From Scleroderma bovista (Eukaryota; Basidiomycota; Agaricomycetes; Boletales; Sclerodermataceae), in NCBI GenBank assembly GCA_037178675.1, contig JAYMGJ010000473.1:1-64000 (forward strand): 64,000 nt of DNA. The letters run 5' to 3'. Both the position numbers and the translations under genes were made by a program. The notes under the pieces are model-generated. The model did no database searches. It was not told the DNA's origin and saw only the letters and a program-made list of their open reading frames with translations. The number at the start of each line of letters is the position of its first letter. The first letter of the stretch is position 1. This document shows positions 1 through 9,840 of the stretch, one piece after another.

Positions 1-376
1 TCCGCGTCAAGAGCCCACGTCGATCCCTGTCAATAGCGAAATGATGAGTAATGCTGCACACTGCACTGCACTAATCTCCACGACTACACAGGTTAGACGG
101 TTGCCGCACACCCTCTGCTTATCCGATTGAATTGTAAACACGAAGCCGACATCAGTGCATGCTCGGAACACATGTCGTAATGTCATCAAATCTTCTCTCA
201 AGTGACAGTTTGTGGAAACGATTGCACCGTGCCAGTACCTATGTACTCACTATTTCGAACAGCCTCACCACAGATCTTTCGCTGGTGATGGGATGATTTG
301 TGATGTGGACGCATAATGGGGAAATGATCGCACCGAGTATAAGGCAGAGCATCAAGATGTCTGCCAAAATAAACCA

Positions 377-625
377 TCTTTGGACTGTGTGTTGGTGTGC
401 TCGGTGAAGGAGGGGCAAACCGGAGGGAATGTGATTACTAAATAGTAGCTACGTCACATGACAATTGGTGAAGTACGACTGGTGCGTGTATGGTGCGGAT
501 CTCTTTGGACTGTGTGTTGGCGTGCTTGGTGAAGGAGGGGCAAACCAGAGGGAATGTGATTACTAAATAGTAGCTACATCACATGACAATTGGTGAAGTA
601 CGACTGGTGCGTGTATGGTGTGGAT
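377..625. repeat. Tandem repeat, two copies of a 125-bp unit
   Basis: Positions 377-501 and 502-625 are near-identical copies offset by 125 bp, differing by a handful of substitutions. Both contain ctttggactgtgtgttgg at the left and gtgcgtgtatggtg at the right. The pair is absent at the equivalent place in unit B (about 10468), so it belongs to the inserted DIRS-like element and sits at its 3' end. Confidence 0.9.
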
Positions 626-814
626 TTACGGGGAAGAGATGGGCAATGGCACGGAGCGCCTCCAGCCTTGGCTGCTACACCTGGGGGAGAACGTGAGCTG
701 CGGTTCCCGACTAGTTGCTAGGAGTGCGACGACGCATCGAGTGAAAGACGCTCGACCCCAGGATGATAGGAAGAGGAAGGTTAGGAAAAAAAACATACTG
801 TGAGTGGGTGGCTG

Positions 815-2154
815 TTACTGCCGCGAATGTACTGGTGGCATGGTGAAGTGCAGGAAGGACTCGTGGAGTTCTGGGGTGGCTTGCATGTAGGGCGCAAGGA
901 TTTGGGCGTGGCGCCGCAGGTATATGAGAAAGCATTGCTTGCCCATTGGCCTTTGATTTTTACAACATCGAAAGGTATATTGTGGAGGAGATACTCGAGG
1001 GTGGACCCAATGCGAATACTGTGGCCATTGAGAGGTGTGAGTCCCGCTGCCCTGGCTGCAAGTGATAGTGTTGTGAGAAATTTGGAGCGGGTGAGGGGCT
1101 TAAGTAGATTCTTCGGCCCGTCTCTGTATGCGAAGAGGGGGGAATTGAGGGCTGGGCTATTGATGCTGATATGATTGCTGAGGGCGTGTTCGGGGTCAGA
1201 AGGGCCGTCTTGCTTGGCCCAGTTGATGTCTTCCCCTTGTGGGGTGGCCTTTGTTTTAGGGAGATGGAAGTTGGTGATGCGTCTGCCCTGTCTGTCTACT
1301 TCATGCCTCACGTCACCTAATTTGATGTGTTTGGCGGCGTCAAAGGCATCCAAACGTGGGATTGTGAATTCGCCGACTCAAGCAGTGACATAGAAGGTTG
1401 TTGTGAGGCAGGCGAAAACTGCAGCATGAAGAGGGGTGCTGATGTCAAGCTGTTGACGAATGGAGGCGATGAGGTCGACGGTGTAGGGTTCCCTGGGTTT
1501 GCATTTGGATGAGGGGGGAGCGAGAGTGGCTGCCGCTTTAAGGAGAGCGATTACCTCATCGTCCTTGATGGCCCATTCAAGGCCGTGCATGATGTGCCAG
1601 GCGCGAACACCTTGGAGGTAGTTGGTGACTGTGGTACTGGAGTAGAGTCCTGCGAGGTTGGTGAGGAACGATGAGATTAATATGGAGCTGGCGGGAGCGC
1701 GTTGAGCCTCTGGAATGGATTTGCTATCGCAAAACACATGGTAGACGAGGAGGCCAGATCCATAGGTTTCCTTTGTGCTGTCTGCCCAGGCATGAGAAAT
1801 GGTGTGTTTGATGCGAGAAAGGTCGTCGGAGGAGAGGATCGGGACCTGGGTTCCGTGTTGGGGGCGGGAGTTTGGTGGTCTCCATTGCTGCAGATGGTTG
1901 CGAGCTGGGCAGGAGGGGCGGAGGGGTGAAGGGATGGGGGTGAGGTCTGCTGGGAATGGGGGTCTGGTTCGTTGTGTCGTCAACGACTCTGGGGGGTTAC
2001 TAGCAATCGGGGGGACCGAGCCGCTGGCGTTTAGTCTCCCGGTGGGGGGGGCAGCTGGGGTGGAGTGGAAGCAATTTTTGGATGGGTGTGGGTGAAGCAG
2101 GGTGTGGGGGGATGTGTGCCACAGTGATGTTGTCAATGAAGGGGCAGAGTGCAT
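815..2154 (-). pseudogene. Tyrosine recombinase of the DIRS-like element, broken
   Basis: The minus-strand frame reads a SAM-like N-terminal part (STKETYGSGL) and then the catalytic region with GHSIRIGSTLEYLL, the H-x-x-R motif, and KGQWASNAF. Two lesions separate the parts. An in-frame TGA lies at 1378-1380, where neighbouring sequence suggests an original CGA. A one-base loss near 921-935 then puts the last segment, with YLRRHAQILAPYMQ and the expected nucleophile tyrosine, in another frame ending at 815. The 5' boundary is uncertain because the open frame continues upstream over the RNase H gene as proline-rich, probably non-coding sequence. The product would be the integrase of the element. 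Confidence 0.75.
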
Positions 2155-3958
2155 GGGGGATGGGGAGATCTGGGAGCATGAGATGTATGGGGGGATATAT
2201 ACCCCGGGATGGGCCATCTGCGGGGTTGATGCCACTGGGGATATACCTGGTGTGGACAACACAATTGGCTGCCTCGAGGGCAGAGTAGATGTGTTTGAAG
2301 GTGTCGTTGGTTGGACCATTGTGGCTGCGCCCATTCCACCATCCTTCAACCACGCCTCTGTTGTCTCCGAAAGCTTGGAAATGAAGGTCGGAGGCACCAT
2401 CTGATAGGATGTGGAGGACAAGGAGCTCGAAGCCAATGCTCTCGGCCCAGCCAATGTCGCGGTTGTCTGACTTCCAGTCAGGGCACAGTTTCCAAGCCTT
2501 CCAGCGGTCGCCGAGGGTGATTCCAATCCTGAATCCTGAGCTAGCATCGGAGAAAGCGTTGAAATTGAGGATTGGGGTGGGACCTGGTATGGGGAGGGGA
2601 TGGGGGGGTGCATTGAGGATCTGGTGCCACCACGAGAGGTCGTTGAGGGAACGGTGAGGGGGGGTTCTGGGTTTGAAAGGTGTGTCACCAAAGATGGCAA
2701 GCATGGCCTCAAGGCTGGTGAGGTAAGCACGGCCAGCTGGGATGACATGGGATGCATGTAATAGTTTACCGTAGAGTTTCTGTACATCTGCTAGTGGGTG
2801 TGTTCGAGAGGATCGCCAGTCATCTATAGCTTGGATGTACTTGGTACGCTTGCTGTCACTAAGAGTGACTGTTCGGTTATCAAGGTCCCATGTGAAACCT
2901 AGGTAAGTTACAGAGGGAGAGAAAGGTATGTCTTTCGAGGGCTCCCAGGGAATGCCTAGGATGCGTGATATTCTGTCTATGTCCTCAAAGTTGTAGGTAT
3001 ATTTTTGGTCTTCCTCTGACCTGGGTGAGTCTGAAGAGAGGTCCATGAGGGGGAATACATGGTCATCATCAAATTCAGCCTGGGATCCATTCGGCTGAAG
3101 ATCCCCGGGGTACCAGATTCTTCCTCCCGAAGATTGCTGGCCTCCATTATCTCTGATTAATTCTGCTGTTAGCGCCCGTTTCTGGTTGAATTGCAGTAGG
3201 AATTCTTTCCGGATGCAGAAGAAAATATGATTGTCCACCCAGCGGGAGATTGGGCCAATGCCACCAGCTCGGAGGATGTCTGCACCCGCACTGGCTAAGT
3301 TACCATAAATGCCACCAGAAGGTCCAAAACCAAAACAGAGGCAGGTGTCAACAGCAAATTGATCCTGATCTATTCTGACTACTAAGCCAGGCCACTCCGA
3401 AGGATGGAGGGGAACTGTGCGATAGGCTTCGGAAACGTCACGTATGGCTGCCTGGGAGCCAGGGGGTAGGTGCCATATTAGAAGACTAACTATGTCAAAT
3501 GTGCCGTAGGTACAAGGGTAGCAGTCCGCATTGATGCGAGAATTAATTGAAGCTAGGGGGGGAGTAGGGTTGTGCGGGAAAGAAAGGTTCTGAATGAAAC
3601 GAAATTTTCCGGGTTTGCCGGGTTTGGGAATGATAGACAGTGGGGAGGTCTGGAATTTACCAATAGCAGACTCGAGCTCTGTCTGGGAGAACGGCCCAAG
3701 GTAGCGACCCAGAGCGAGTTCTCTGGATAACATCTTATTAAAGGTGTCTTTGTAATTATGGATGGAGGAGTTATTATCAGGGATGTAGGATGAGAGAATG
3801 GGGGGCATGCTGGCCATGAAGCCGAGACGCAGGGACTCTGGTATGTTCGGGTATTTGCTGAGTAACCCTGAGGAGAGGAGAAGCTCCTCCCAGATGGCGG
3901 GGTTGTAGGGAGTGAGGGCTTTAAGCCTTCTCTGCTCGAGGGCACTCTTGGGCGCCAT
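2000..3958 (-). CDS. Reverse transcriptase-RNase H of the DIRS-like element
   Basis: The open frame extends upstream to 4249, but the first 97 codons overlap the Gag-like gene, so the ATG at 3958 (MAPKSALEQRR) is the more likely start. RT blocks in order, numbered from 4249: IPKPGKPGKFRFIQN (about 207-221), motif A IRDVSEAYRTVPLHP with the metal-binding Asp at 271, motif B FGFGPSGG (306-313), and motif C RWVDNHIFF (336-344). RNase H follows with FSDAS, WAESIGFELL, FGDNRG and NPADGPSRG carrying the acidic residues. Motif C should end in two aspartates. Here the second is Asn (codon AAT at 3232-3230), one G-to-A step from Asp, so polymerase activity is doubtful. It overlaps the 3' end of the Gag-like gene by about 38 bp. 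Confidence 0.8.
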   Translation of the reverse strand: MAPKSALEQRRLKALTPYNPAIWEELLLSSGLLSKYPNIPESLRLGFMASMPPILSSYIPDNNSSIHNYKDTFNKMLSRELALGRYLGPFSQTELESAIGKFQTSPLSIIPKPGKPGKFRFIQNLSFPHNPTPPLASINSRINADCYPCTYGTFDIVSLLIWHLPPGSQAAIRDVSEAYRTVPLHPSEWPGLVVRIDQDQFAVDTCLCFGFGPSGGIYGNLASAGADILRAGGIGPISRWVDNHIFFCIRKEFLLQFNQKRALTAELIRDNGGQQSSGGRIWYPGDLQPNGSQAEFDDDHVFPLMDLSSDSPRSEEDQKYTYNFEDIDRISRILGIPWEPSKDIPFSPSVTYLGFTWDLDNRTVTLSDSKRTKYIQAIDDWRSSRTHPLADVQKLYGKLLHASHVIPAGRAYLTSLEAMLAIFGDTPFKPRTPPHRSLNDLSWWHQILNAPPHPLPIPGPTPILNFNAFSDASSGFRIGITLGDRWKAWKLCPDWKSDNRDIGWAESIGFELLVLHILSDGASDLHFQAFGDNRGVVEGWWNGRSHNGPTNDTFKHIYSALEAANCVVHTRYIPSGINPADGPSRGIYPPIHLMLPDLPIPHALCPFIDNITVAHIPPHPASPTPIQKLLPLHPSCPPHRETKRQRLGPPDC

Positions 3959-5417
3959 GATCGGAACTGCCGCATCCTGAGCAGAGGTGACGGAGGGTGT
4001 GTCCAGTGGACTTGCAGCCCTGGGGGCGTTGCCAGTCTGAGCAGAGGGTGACGCCCTTCTTTGAGACGAGTCGCCCGTCAGCTGCACGGCGGCAGTGTGT
4101 TTCAGACCCATCCCAGAGCTCGTTGCTTTCACACTTGCTGATGAGGTGTGCAAAGCGTCCGAGGCAGACAGAGCAGGCAGATCGGGGCTGTTTCGTTGCC
4201 TTGGTATCTCGTCCCTTGGGTGCCGGGGGGTGGCGGGAGTTGGGTGCATTTTTTGTGGGGGATGGGCTGGACGCCCGAAAGGGATGGGACGAGGCCGATG
4301 CAGCAGGCAGAGGGTCTGCTTTGTAGCGGGCTGAGTGACGGGGAAAAGAAGACACCCGTTCTGCTTGCTGTTGCGGCATAAGCAAGGAGTACGGGGGGTG
4401 AAGCAATGAAAGACACATCAGGGGGATGATGTGTGTGAAGCACAGAAGCATTAGTGGGGGAAGAGAGTGAAGACGAATGGTCAGCCATGTGACTGTGATG
4501 GAGAAAGGGAAGGAACAGACCTTTGTTAATTGCTCCTCCTGGCGTCTGGAGATGTCCTCTTGGCGCCAGGCACCAACCTCGAAACCAATGTTCTGCAAGA
4601 GGGTTGCATTGATGAAAGAGATGTTCCCCGCGGTCTTCATTTTTAAGTCATCGTGCCACTGGCGACGCACTCGGGAAGCATATGTGAGTATGATCTCATC
4701 ACCGTGTGGGGTCTCCCGCATCGGGTGGACCTCTAGGTTCCAGAAGAAAAGGGAGATGGCGTCAATGTGTTTCGCCGGCCACCCAGCCTGAGTTGCTTGT
4801 TGGAGAAAAGTGTTCTTGGCTTTGAAGAAATCAGCGATAGGTAATTCGTGGTCCAGTAGGGCGTTCTTCGAAGCCTTGACGGCCATGGCTGGCTTGAGGG
4901 TGAGCACGTCATCTTTCTTGGTGACTCCGAGAGCGTCCTCTGCTATGGAACGTGATTCCCTTGCTGCTTCCCTATAGGCGTTGGGGGAGAAGTACCACAG
5001 TTCAACATACTCGAACTGGCACAGTTTCTGTAGAGCATATTGTGAGGGGCGGGGAGGAAGGACACTGGGGATCTGCTTAGTCTCGTCATCATTTATTTTC
5101 GGCTTCTTCTTCTCGGCTTCTGAGCGCTCCCGTTCTGCTTCTTGCTCTGCTAGTCGTTGAGCCTCAGCTTCTTGGGCTTGCCGCTGAAGCTCGGCTTCAT
5201 CAGCTGCCTGGGCTGCTGCAGCCTGTTGGGTGTTCCATCGCCGCATTCGTTCATTGTGCTCGTGTGACCAAAGCTCGACGAGGCGGACTACGATGTCTTC
5301 ATTTGAGGCAGCCGATCCTCTTTGGAGGTCATCACGCAAGGGAGCATAGATGTCCAATGCGAAGTCAGGACAGACTTCAATGGAGGGGTCTGTGGCCAGG
5401 CGCAGGTCTTCTGGCAT
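3921..5417 (-). CDS. Gag-like nucleic-acid-binding protein of the DIRS-like element
   Basis: A 498-residue open frame. Residues about 60-110 are a Gln/Glu/Ala-rich coiled coil. The C-terminal 80 residues hold Cys/His clusters: CSVCLGRFAHLISKC, and a final knuckle CSGCGSSDHGAQEC with exact CX2CX4HX4C spacing. Between them, from about 4519 to 4366, the translation turns hydrophobic and unlike the rest, flanked by AAAG|GTCTGT and CAACAG|C, so it is probably an in-frame intron. It is the first gene of the element and would package the RNA. It comes directly before the RT gene, as in other DIRS-like elements of mushrooms. Confidence 0.7.
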   Translation of the reverse strand: MPEDLRLATDPSIEVCPDFALDIYAPLRDDLQRGSAASNEDIVVRLVELWSHEHNERMRRWNTQQAAAAQAADEAELQRQAQEAEAQRLAEQEAERERSEAEKKKPKINDDETKQIPSVLPPRPSQYALQKLCQFEYVELWYFSPNAYREAARESRSIAEDALGVTKKDDVLTLKPAMAVKASKNALLDHELPIADFFKAKNTFLQQATQAGWPAKHIDAISLFFWNLEVHPMRETPHGDEIILTYASRVRRQWHDDLKMKTAGNISFINATLLQNIGFEVGAWRQEDISRRQEEQLTKVCSFPFSITVTWLTIRLHSLPPLMLLCFTHIIPLMCLSLLHPPYSLLMPQQQAERVSSFPRHSARYKADPLPAASASSHPFRASSPSPTKNAPNSRHPPAPKGRDTKATKQPRSACSVCLGRFAHLISKCESNELWDGSETHCRRAADGRLVSKKGVTLCSDWQRPQGCKSTGHTLRHLCSGCGSSDHGAQECPRAEKA

Positions 5418-6725
5418 TCTGCACTACTTACGGAGACTGAGGGTGATCCAGCAATAGGGTGGAAGTAAGTGAGGGATAGACGAAGGGAAATGTTTGCTTG
5501 CTGAAGGGATGAAAGAAAAAGGAGAGCGAAGTGCTGACCAGCAGTGAGTGGGGGCGGAAAGAAAGAAGCTGAATAGCCGAGGCGCCGCCGCACGGCCAAA
5601 GACAACGCTCTGTGATTCCAGTCATGCTTTCTTACATAACAGACCACCACTCTACCTTCGTTGACAGGCGTGTGTCTATGTGACGATGGATGAACGTGAA
5701 ACCAACGCAAGGTCAGCACTTGCAACCTCGCGTTCTTCAACATGCCCAGCCCTCTCACACTCGAACCTGAGAACGTATTCTGTGGCCAGCTGAGCGCTTG
5801 TAAAAGGGATCTCTATTGAATCACAGTTCCTCGGCAAATAAATTCCACGGATACTAATTCGACTGCTGCAACATCTATGGACTCACCAAAAAGTACTAGA
5901 TGAACAGTCGATTCTGCTGACGATTTAGTGGCCAAGGACACCCCCGTCGTCGGAAGTGGCCTGTTAAGAACAATTACCCTACGAGAGAAAATCCAAGCTA
6001 CCAGCGGGAAAAGGGGAGGAGTGTCAGGTGCTCGGGACGGGTTCGATTAGGCTTAGTTCATCCGGGATACATGCGGGATGATAAAACAAGCCCTCGATAT
6101 GACGAAAACAAGTTGTGAGGTTGCAATTCCCTCTATATGTATCATGTTCATCACCTCGACGGCACACGTTGATAAAAGTCACATCCGCCCTCACCTGACG
6201 GAGCGACGTACTACAATCGTGACTGCCAGGCATCCACCACTCCCAAATACGATTTTACGAAGATTCTGGCGTCTCGGGATCCTATCGGAGTTTGAAGCTG
6301 AGCACTAGCCCGTCTAGTGATTTTGCCAAGACAGCCCAATGCCACATTCCAAGAAAAGGGGCTATTGCATCCAACTTGCTGCAGTCAGTGACTGTGAGTT
6401 GTGATTTATGTTAGCCTTCTGGCAAAACCTGTGAAGACCACGTACTATCCGGGCCGTTCAAGTAGGGACAAAGTTCCACTACGCTTATGAATAGCTCCGG
6501 TGCATCTGCATGCAGCATGTTGGTGGACCATCTTTTCCATGTACAGTCAAGGGACCAGGTCATTGCAGTCAGGCACTATTTCCTGGAGCGTCCAGCGTAA
6601 CTATCTCGTTGGACTGTACGAGCGCCAACATTCTTTGTGAACTAACGTCCATTACTGTCTATCATTACCACTGTATCCATTTCTCTAATCCTGGTTCAAG
6701 ACAACACCAAGGATATCTTGGCAGC

Positions 6726-7487
6726 ATGTCGAAATCCGATAACCAGATTCTCATCCTCGAAGCTCCTCGTGCAACCCAATCGCACTTACAAGTGGGCATG
6801 ACAGCCTTATTTTCTAGCGAAGGTTCTGTACTAACGCAATGATTGTCCACTGGTCGCTTTCCGCCCTGCCATTCGCTGTAAATGTCGATGAAACATGGGT
6901 AGGGAAGGCACGATACTGAGCTACAAGGCGACTGGCCACAACGCTCGCAATCCGTTCGCACCTCTGCCACGCCAGCGCCACCCTATTCCATCCTTCCTCC
7001 TTCAGTTCCGACTATTGCACTCGCCACTATCCCAGAGAATATCCCAAAGGAGAACTTCGCGCCAGTGGAGTTGGGTGGTGTGTCTACCCCTGTGGCAAAG
7101 CGGCCATTTTGGCGCACACCTAAGGGAATCATCATTCTCGTCATTGTCGCCATCGTAATCATCGTCGCTGCGGTGGTTGGAGGGGTCGTCGGGGCCAAAA
7201 GTAATACAAAGCCGAGCGATACCGCTACACCCGCGGCCACATCCGATACGACGAATATCGCGTCTAAATTTCCCTTTACTGAAGGTGGCCAGCAGGGTAG
7301 TACTACGACCAGTGTGGCCCCGATTGAGACGCCTGGTACTAGTTCAGCGGGCAGCAGTAATTCTAATGGTTCTGGAACTTCTAGTGGGGGGGGGGTAGGC
7401 CCGAGGGGTTCACCTAATCAGGAATCCAGGCTTTTTGGCGGTGGAGATTATGCAACATCTACTACCTTGCTATGTATAACATTATGA
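6726..7487 (+). CDS. Small single-span membrane protein, array copy A (unknown function)
   Basis: Two exons: 6726-6791 and 6903-7487, intron 111 bp (GTGGGC...GTAG), giving 216 aa. The start MSKSDNQ and the splice position are the same in copy B and similar in copy C, which supports the model. The N-terminal 85 residues are polar and Pro-rich. A basic segment KRPFWRTPKG precedes one strongly hydrophobic helix (IIILVIVAIVIIVAAVVGGVVG), followed by a Ser/Thr/Gly-rich tail with low complexity. There is no cleavable signal peptide, so a signal-anchor protein with the tail outside is likely. I do not recognise a named family. Copy A ends in a slightly different tail from copy C, so its last 30 residues may be frameshifted. 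Confidence 0.65.
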
Positions 7488-7872
7488 AGTTCCAAGATAG
7501 GCGAACTTGTACCAGAATACCGAGTGAAACGTGCGGGTTTTCTATCCCATTGAATATGATTCACTGGCAGCGCAACTTTCTTTATATTACTCCCTGTGTG
7601 CACTGAGGCATCTGCGGCAAGGTGGGAAGCCACAGAGCAGCCTGCCTACAATTAGGTTCACTAAACTCTCGTACGGCAAACGACCACTACGATTTGGAGA
7701 TTGTGGCCCTTCGAAGAGCACCCTTCGAAGAGCTACTAGTAGGTAGGTTTCTATATTTTATGGAAAAGTTCACTCACTGTGCCGCCAGTAATCCAGACCT
7801 TTTGCGGTGCCATTCAAAGCTGGCTACACGAGAGTCGAGGGTTGCTGTAAACTGAACAGGCGCGTAGTACAA

Positions 7873-9483
7873 CATCAGCAAAACCTGACTTCGCTTAACC
7901 TAACTTGACAGTTACTTAACCATTACTTAAGCTACTTAACCAACCCGACGGATAAGCAGACAATACTTGGATAAGTAGATCTCTACGCTTAACATCTGCT
8001 TAATCTGTGCTTAATCTACTTATTTTCTGCTTATGACTCACTTAGTCCCTACTTGAATCACAGTTGACTTCTTGCTCATTTCATCACTCTTGAATAAGCA
8101 GATGGCAAGTACTAGTATTAAAGTACTACAAGTAGCAGATATAAACATGGCAAGCAGTAGACGAATATAATAGAATGAATCGAGACGAACGAGAACGTTA
8201 GGGTAGGTCGTCGGCGTTGGCATCGCACACACGGGTGGGTCTGCTGACCAGAATGGGCGAGGGCCGTTCAGGAGCGGTGGAGTCAGTCATCATTGTCGTT
8301 GTCAGCATTGGCTGGTTGTTGTGGGGTGGTCGTTCTCGTTCTCGACGTCGTTCTTGTCAGTAGTGGTGTGGTCATTTTTGCATTGGCATGGTCATCGGCG
8401 CTATGATGGACAGACCTTTTGATGGCTCTTGTAGACTCGTCACTGGACTCCTTTACTTTACCCTTGCCTGTACCGCCTTCTCGAGGGCACCTGTTCTTGG
8501 ATGTACTAGTTGGTTTGGATGAACGAAGGTTGTCAGTGGGGCAGCTGATTGGTCTGCGGAGTCACTGCCCTTGTCTCTTGCTTGGGCACGTTCTTGCTCC
8601 TTCTGACGGGCTGCTTTTACTCTCACGCTTGAGCGAGTCGATCATTGTTCAGAGACGGTAGTTGAGGCTGAGGCGGGCTGGAGTCGAAGAATCTGACTGG
8701 AGTGGCTGCGAAGTGGTGGTGCTGGAGCTGGCGGCTTCGAATTGATGGGTTGAGCCATCGAATCTGGAGCACGGAAGGATGTCAGTCTCAAGGCCCTTGT
8801 AGTCGGCCACGAAGGTTTCACGCAGGGCTGCTTCAACTTTCGGATGTCGCTGCCATCACCATCAGCAGTGATGGTAGTGATGGTACGTGGCGGAATTAGC
8901 GTCGTCGTATTGTGATGGTTGGCGCTGGTCGTCGTGAAGTCGTCGTCACGCTTGTGGTGGAGACGGGGATGGTCAACGTTAATGGCGTTGATGTCTGCAT
9001 CGGTCATGGCCCTGGTTACGGGCGGCGCTGATGGGGTGCTAATTGCCGTTGTGAACACCTACAGGAGTCAGATAGCGTCAGAACAGTAAAACAAGACTTG
9101 AAATACATGGAACATACCTGAGCACGCCGGAGGTGTAAGGGCGGTCGTGGGCATTGGTCGTTGTCGTTGTCGTCGTGGTTGACGTCAGAGGTGGTGGTGG
9201 TGGTTGACGTTGTTGTCAGCGTTGGGTGTGAGGAAAAGTTCAACATGCTGACATAATCACATACTCCCCACAAATTTTGCAAAGTCTCGTCGCTCTCGGC
9301 TTGTATTGCTTTAGTTACTTATCGTACTCAATCTACTTAACAGTTACTTTGCGGTCTTTGCAGCCTTTGCATGCTTGACGTGATTAGCAATTTGTCTGCT
9401 TAACGTACTTAAATTACTTACATGCTTGACAGGTGCCGCTAAGTAGCTCAAGCGCTGTCAAGCAAACTCACGATTTGCTGATG
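7873..9483. mobile_element. 1.6-kb insertion with 10-bp terminal inverted repeats
   Basis: Absent from unit B, where gtacaagatgg is continuous at about 12475. The ends are CATCAGCAAA (7873-7882) and its perfect complement TTTGCTGATG (9474-9483). A 2-bp AA flanks both sides and is present once in the empty site. Both subterminal regions (about 7890-8070 and 9310-9450) are packed with short variants of CTTAAC, TACTTAA and GCTTAAT in both orientations, like the clustered transposase-binding sites of some cut-and-paste elements. No transposase domain is visible, so it is non-autonomous or of an unrecognised type. It encodes at most one possible spliced ORF on the minus strand. Confidence 0.75.
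8642..9282 (-). CDS. Possible two-exon ORF carried by the 1.6-kb insertion
   Basis: Exon 9282-9118 and exon 9058-8642 join in phase across a 59-bp interval with a good donor (GTATGT) and acceptor (CTGTAG), giving 194 aa beginning MQNLWGVCDYV. The product is low in complexity, rich in Thr, Asp, Asn and Pro, with no domain I know. It could be a cargo gene or a chance frame in Thr-codon-rich repeats. Only the clean intron argues for a gene. Confidence 0.3.
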
Positions 9484-9484
9484 A

Positions 9485-9840
9485 AGATGATCCTCACTGT
9501 TGTGGTTGGATAGATATGTGTTGAAACCCATATGCATGGTACAAGAAAGCAGACATATGCTACGCGTATCTCGATGTAGTGGACAGGAAGGATGATCTAG
9601 CAGGTGATCCTTCGGAAGTCCGCAGGAGCGAGTGGTTCACGCGTGGGTGGACACTGCAAGAGCTCCTTGCACCCGAGTCTTTTCCTTTGCTGCAGATTGG
9701 CATTGTCAATTATATGGTACAGCCTTTTTTTTTTTGAGATGGTTGGAAGTAGAGGTTCTCTAAGCCTCAACCATTTGAAAGTAGTAGTACTGCTCAACTA
9801 TGTTAGAGATGTAATTCTCAGTGACAATGAGGGAAACTGA
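9485..9840 (+). pseudogene. HET-domain (heterokaryon incompatibility) gene remnant, unit A
   Basis: The plus strand reads YAWYKKADICYAYLDVV, then EWFTRGWTLQELLAPES in the same frame after a few changes. The W-F-T-R-G-W-T-L-Q-E-L block and the preceding W-Y-x-x-A-x-x-C-Y-A-Y-L block are the classic centre of the fungal HET domain (Pfam PF06985). A stop precedes YAWYKK, and the C-terminal part is out of frame, so this is a relic. HET proteins trigger cell death after fusion of unlike strains. The matching relic in unit B is at 12485-12840. Confidence 0.75.

Larger units (their letters stand above)
379..5650 (-). mobile_element. DIRS-like tyrosine-recombinase retrotransposon, decayed copy
   Basis: The insertion is bounded by comparison with the empty site in unit B: sequence runs from aaaccat at about 378 straight to ctaccttcgttgacagg at about 5651 once the element is removed. 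Read on the minus strand it encodes a Gag-like protein with zinc knuckles (5417-3921), reverse transcriptase plus RNase H (about 3958-2000), and a tyrosine recombinase (about 2154-815). That set of domains is diagnostic for DIRS-type elements, which integrate through a tyrosine recombinase and not through a DDE integrase. No long LTRs were seen, and no clear target duplication beyond a possible ct. The copy looks dead: a nonsense codon and a frameshift lie in the recombinase, and the RT active site is substituted. A shrunken relative lies at 63590-63955. Confidence 0.85.

Noticed and set aside
2154..2787. Upstream part of the recombinase open frame (MYRNSTVNYYMHP...)
   Set aside because: It overlaps the conserved RT/RNase H gene in another frame and is Pro/Ser-rich without motifs, so it is probably a shadow.
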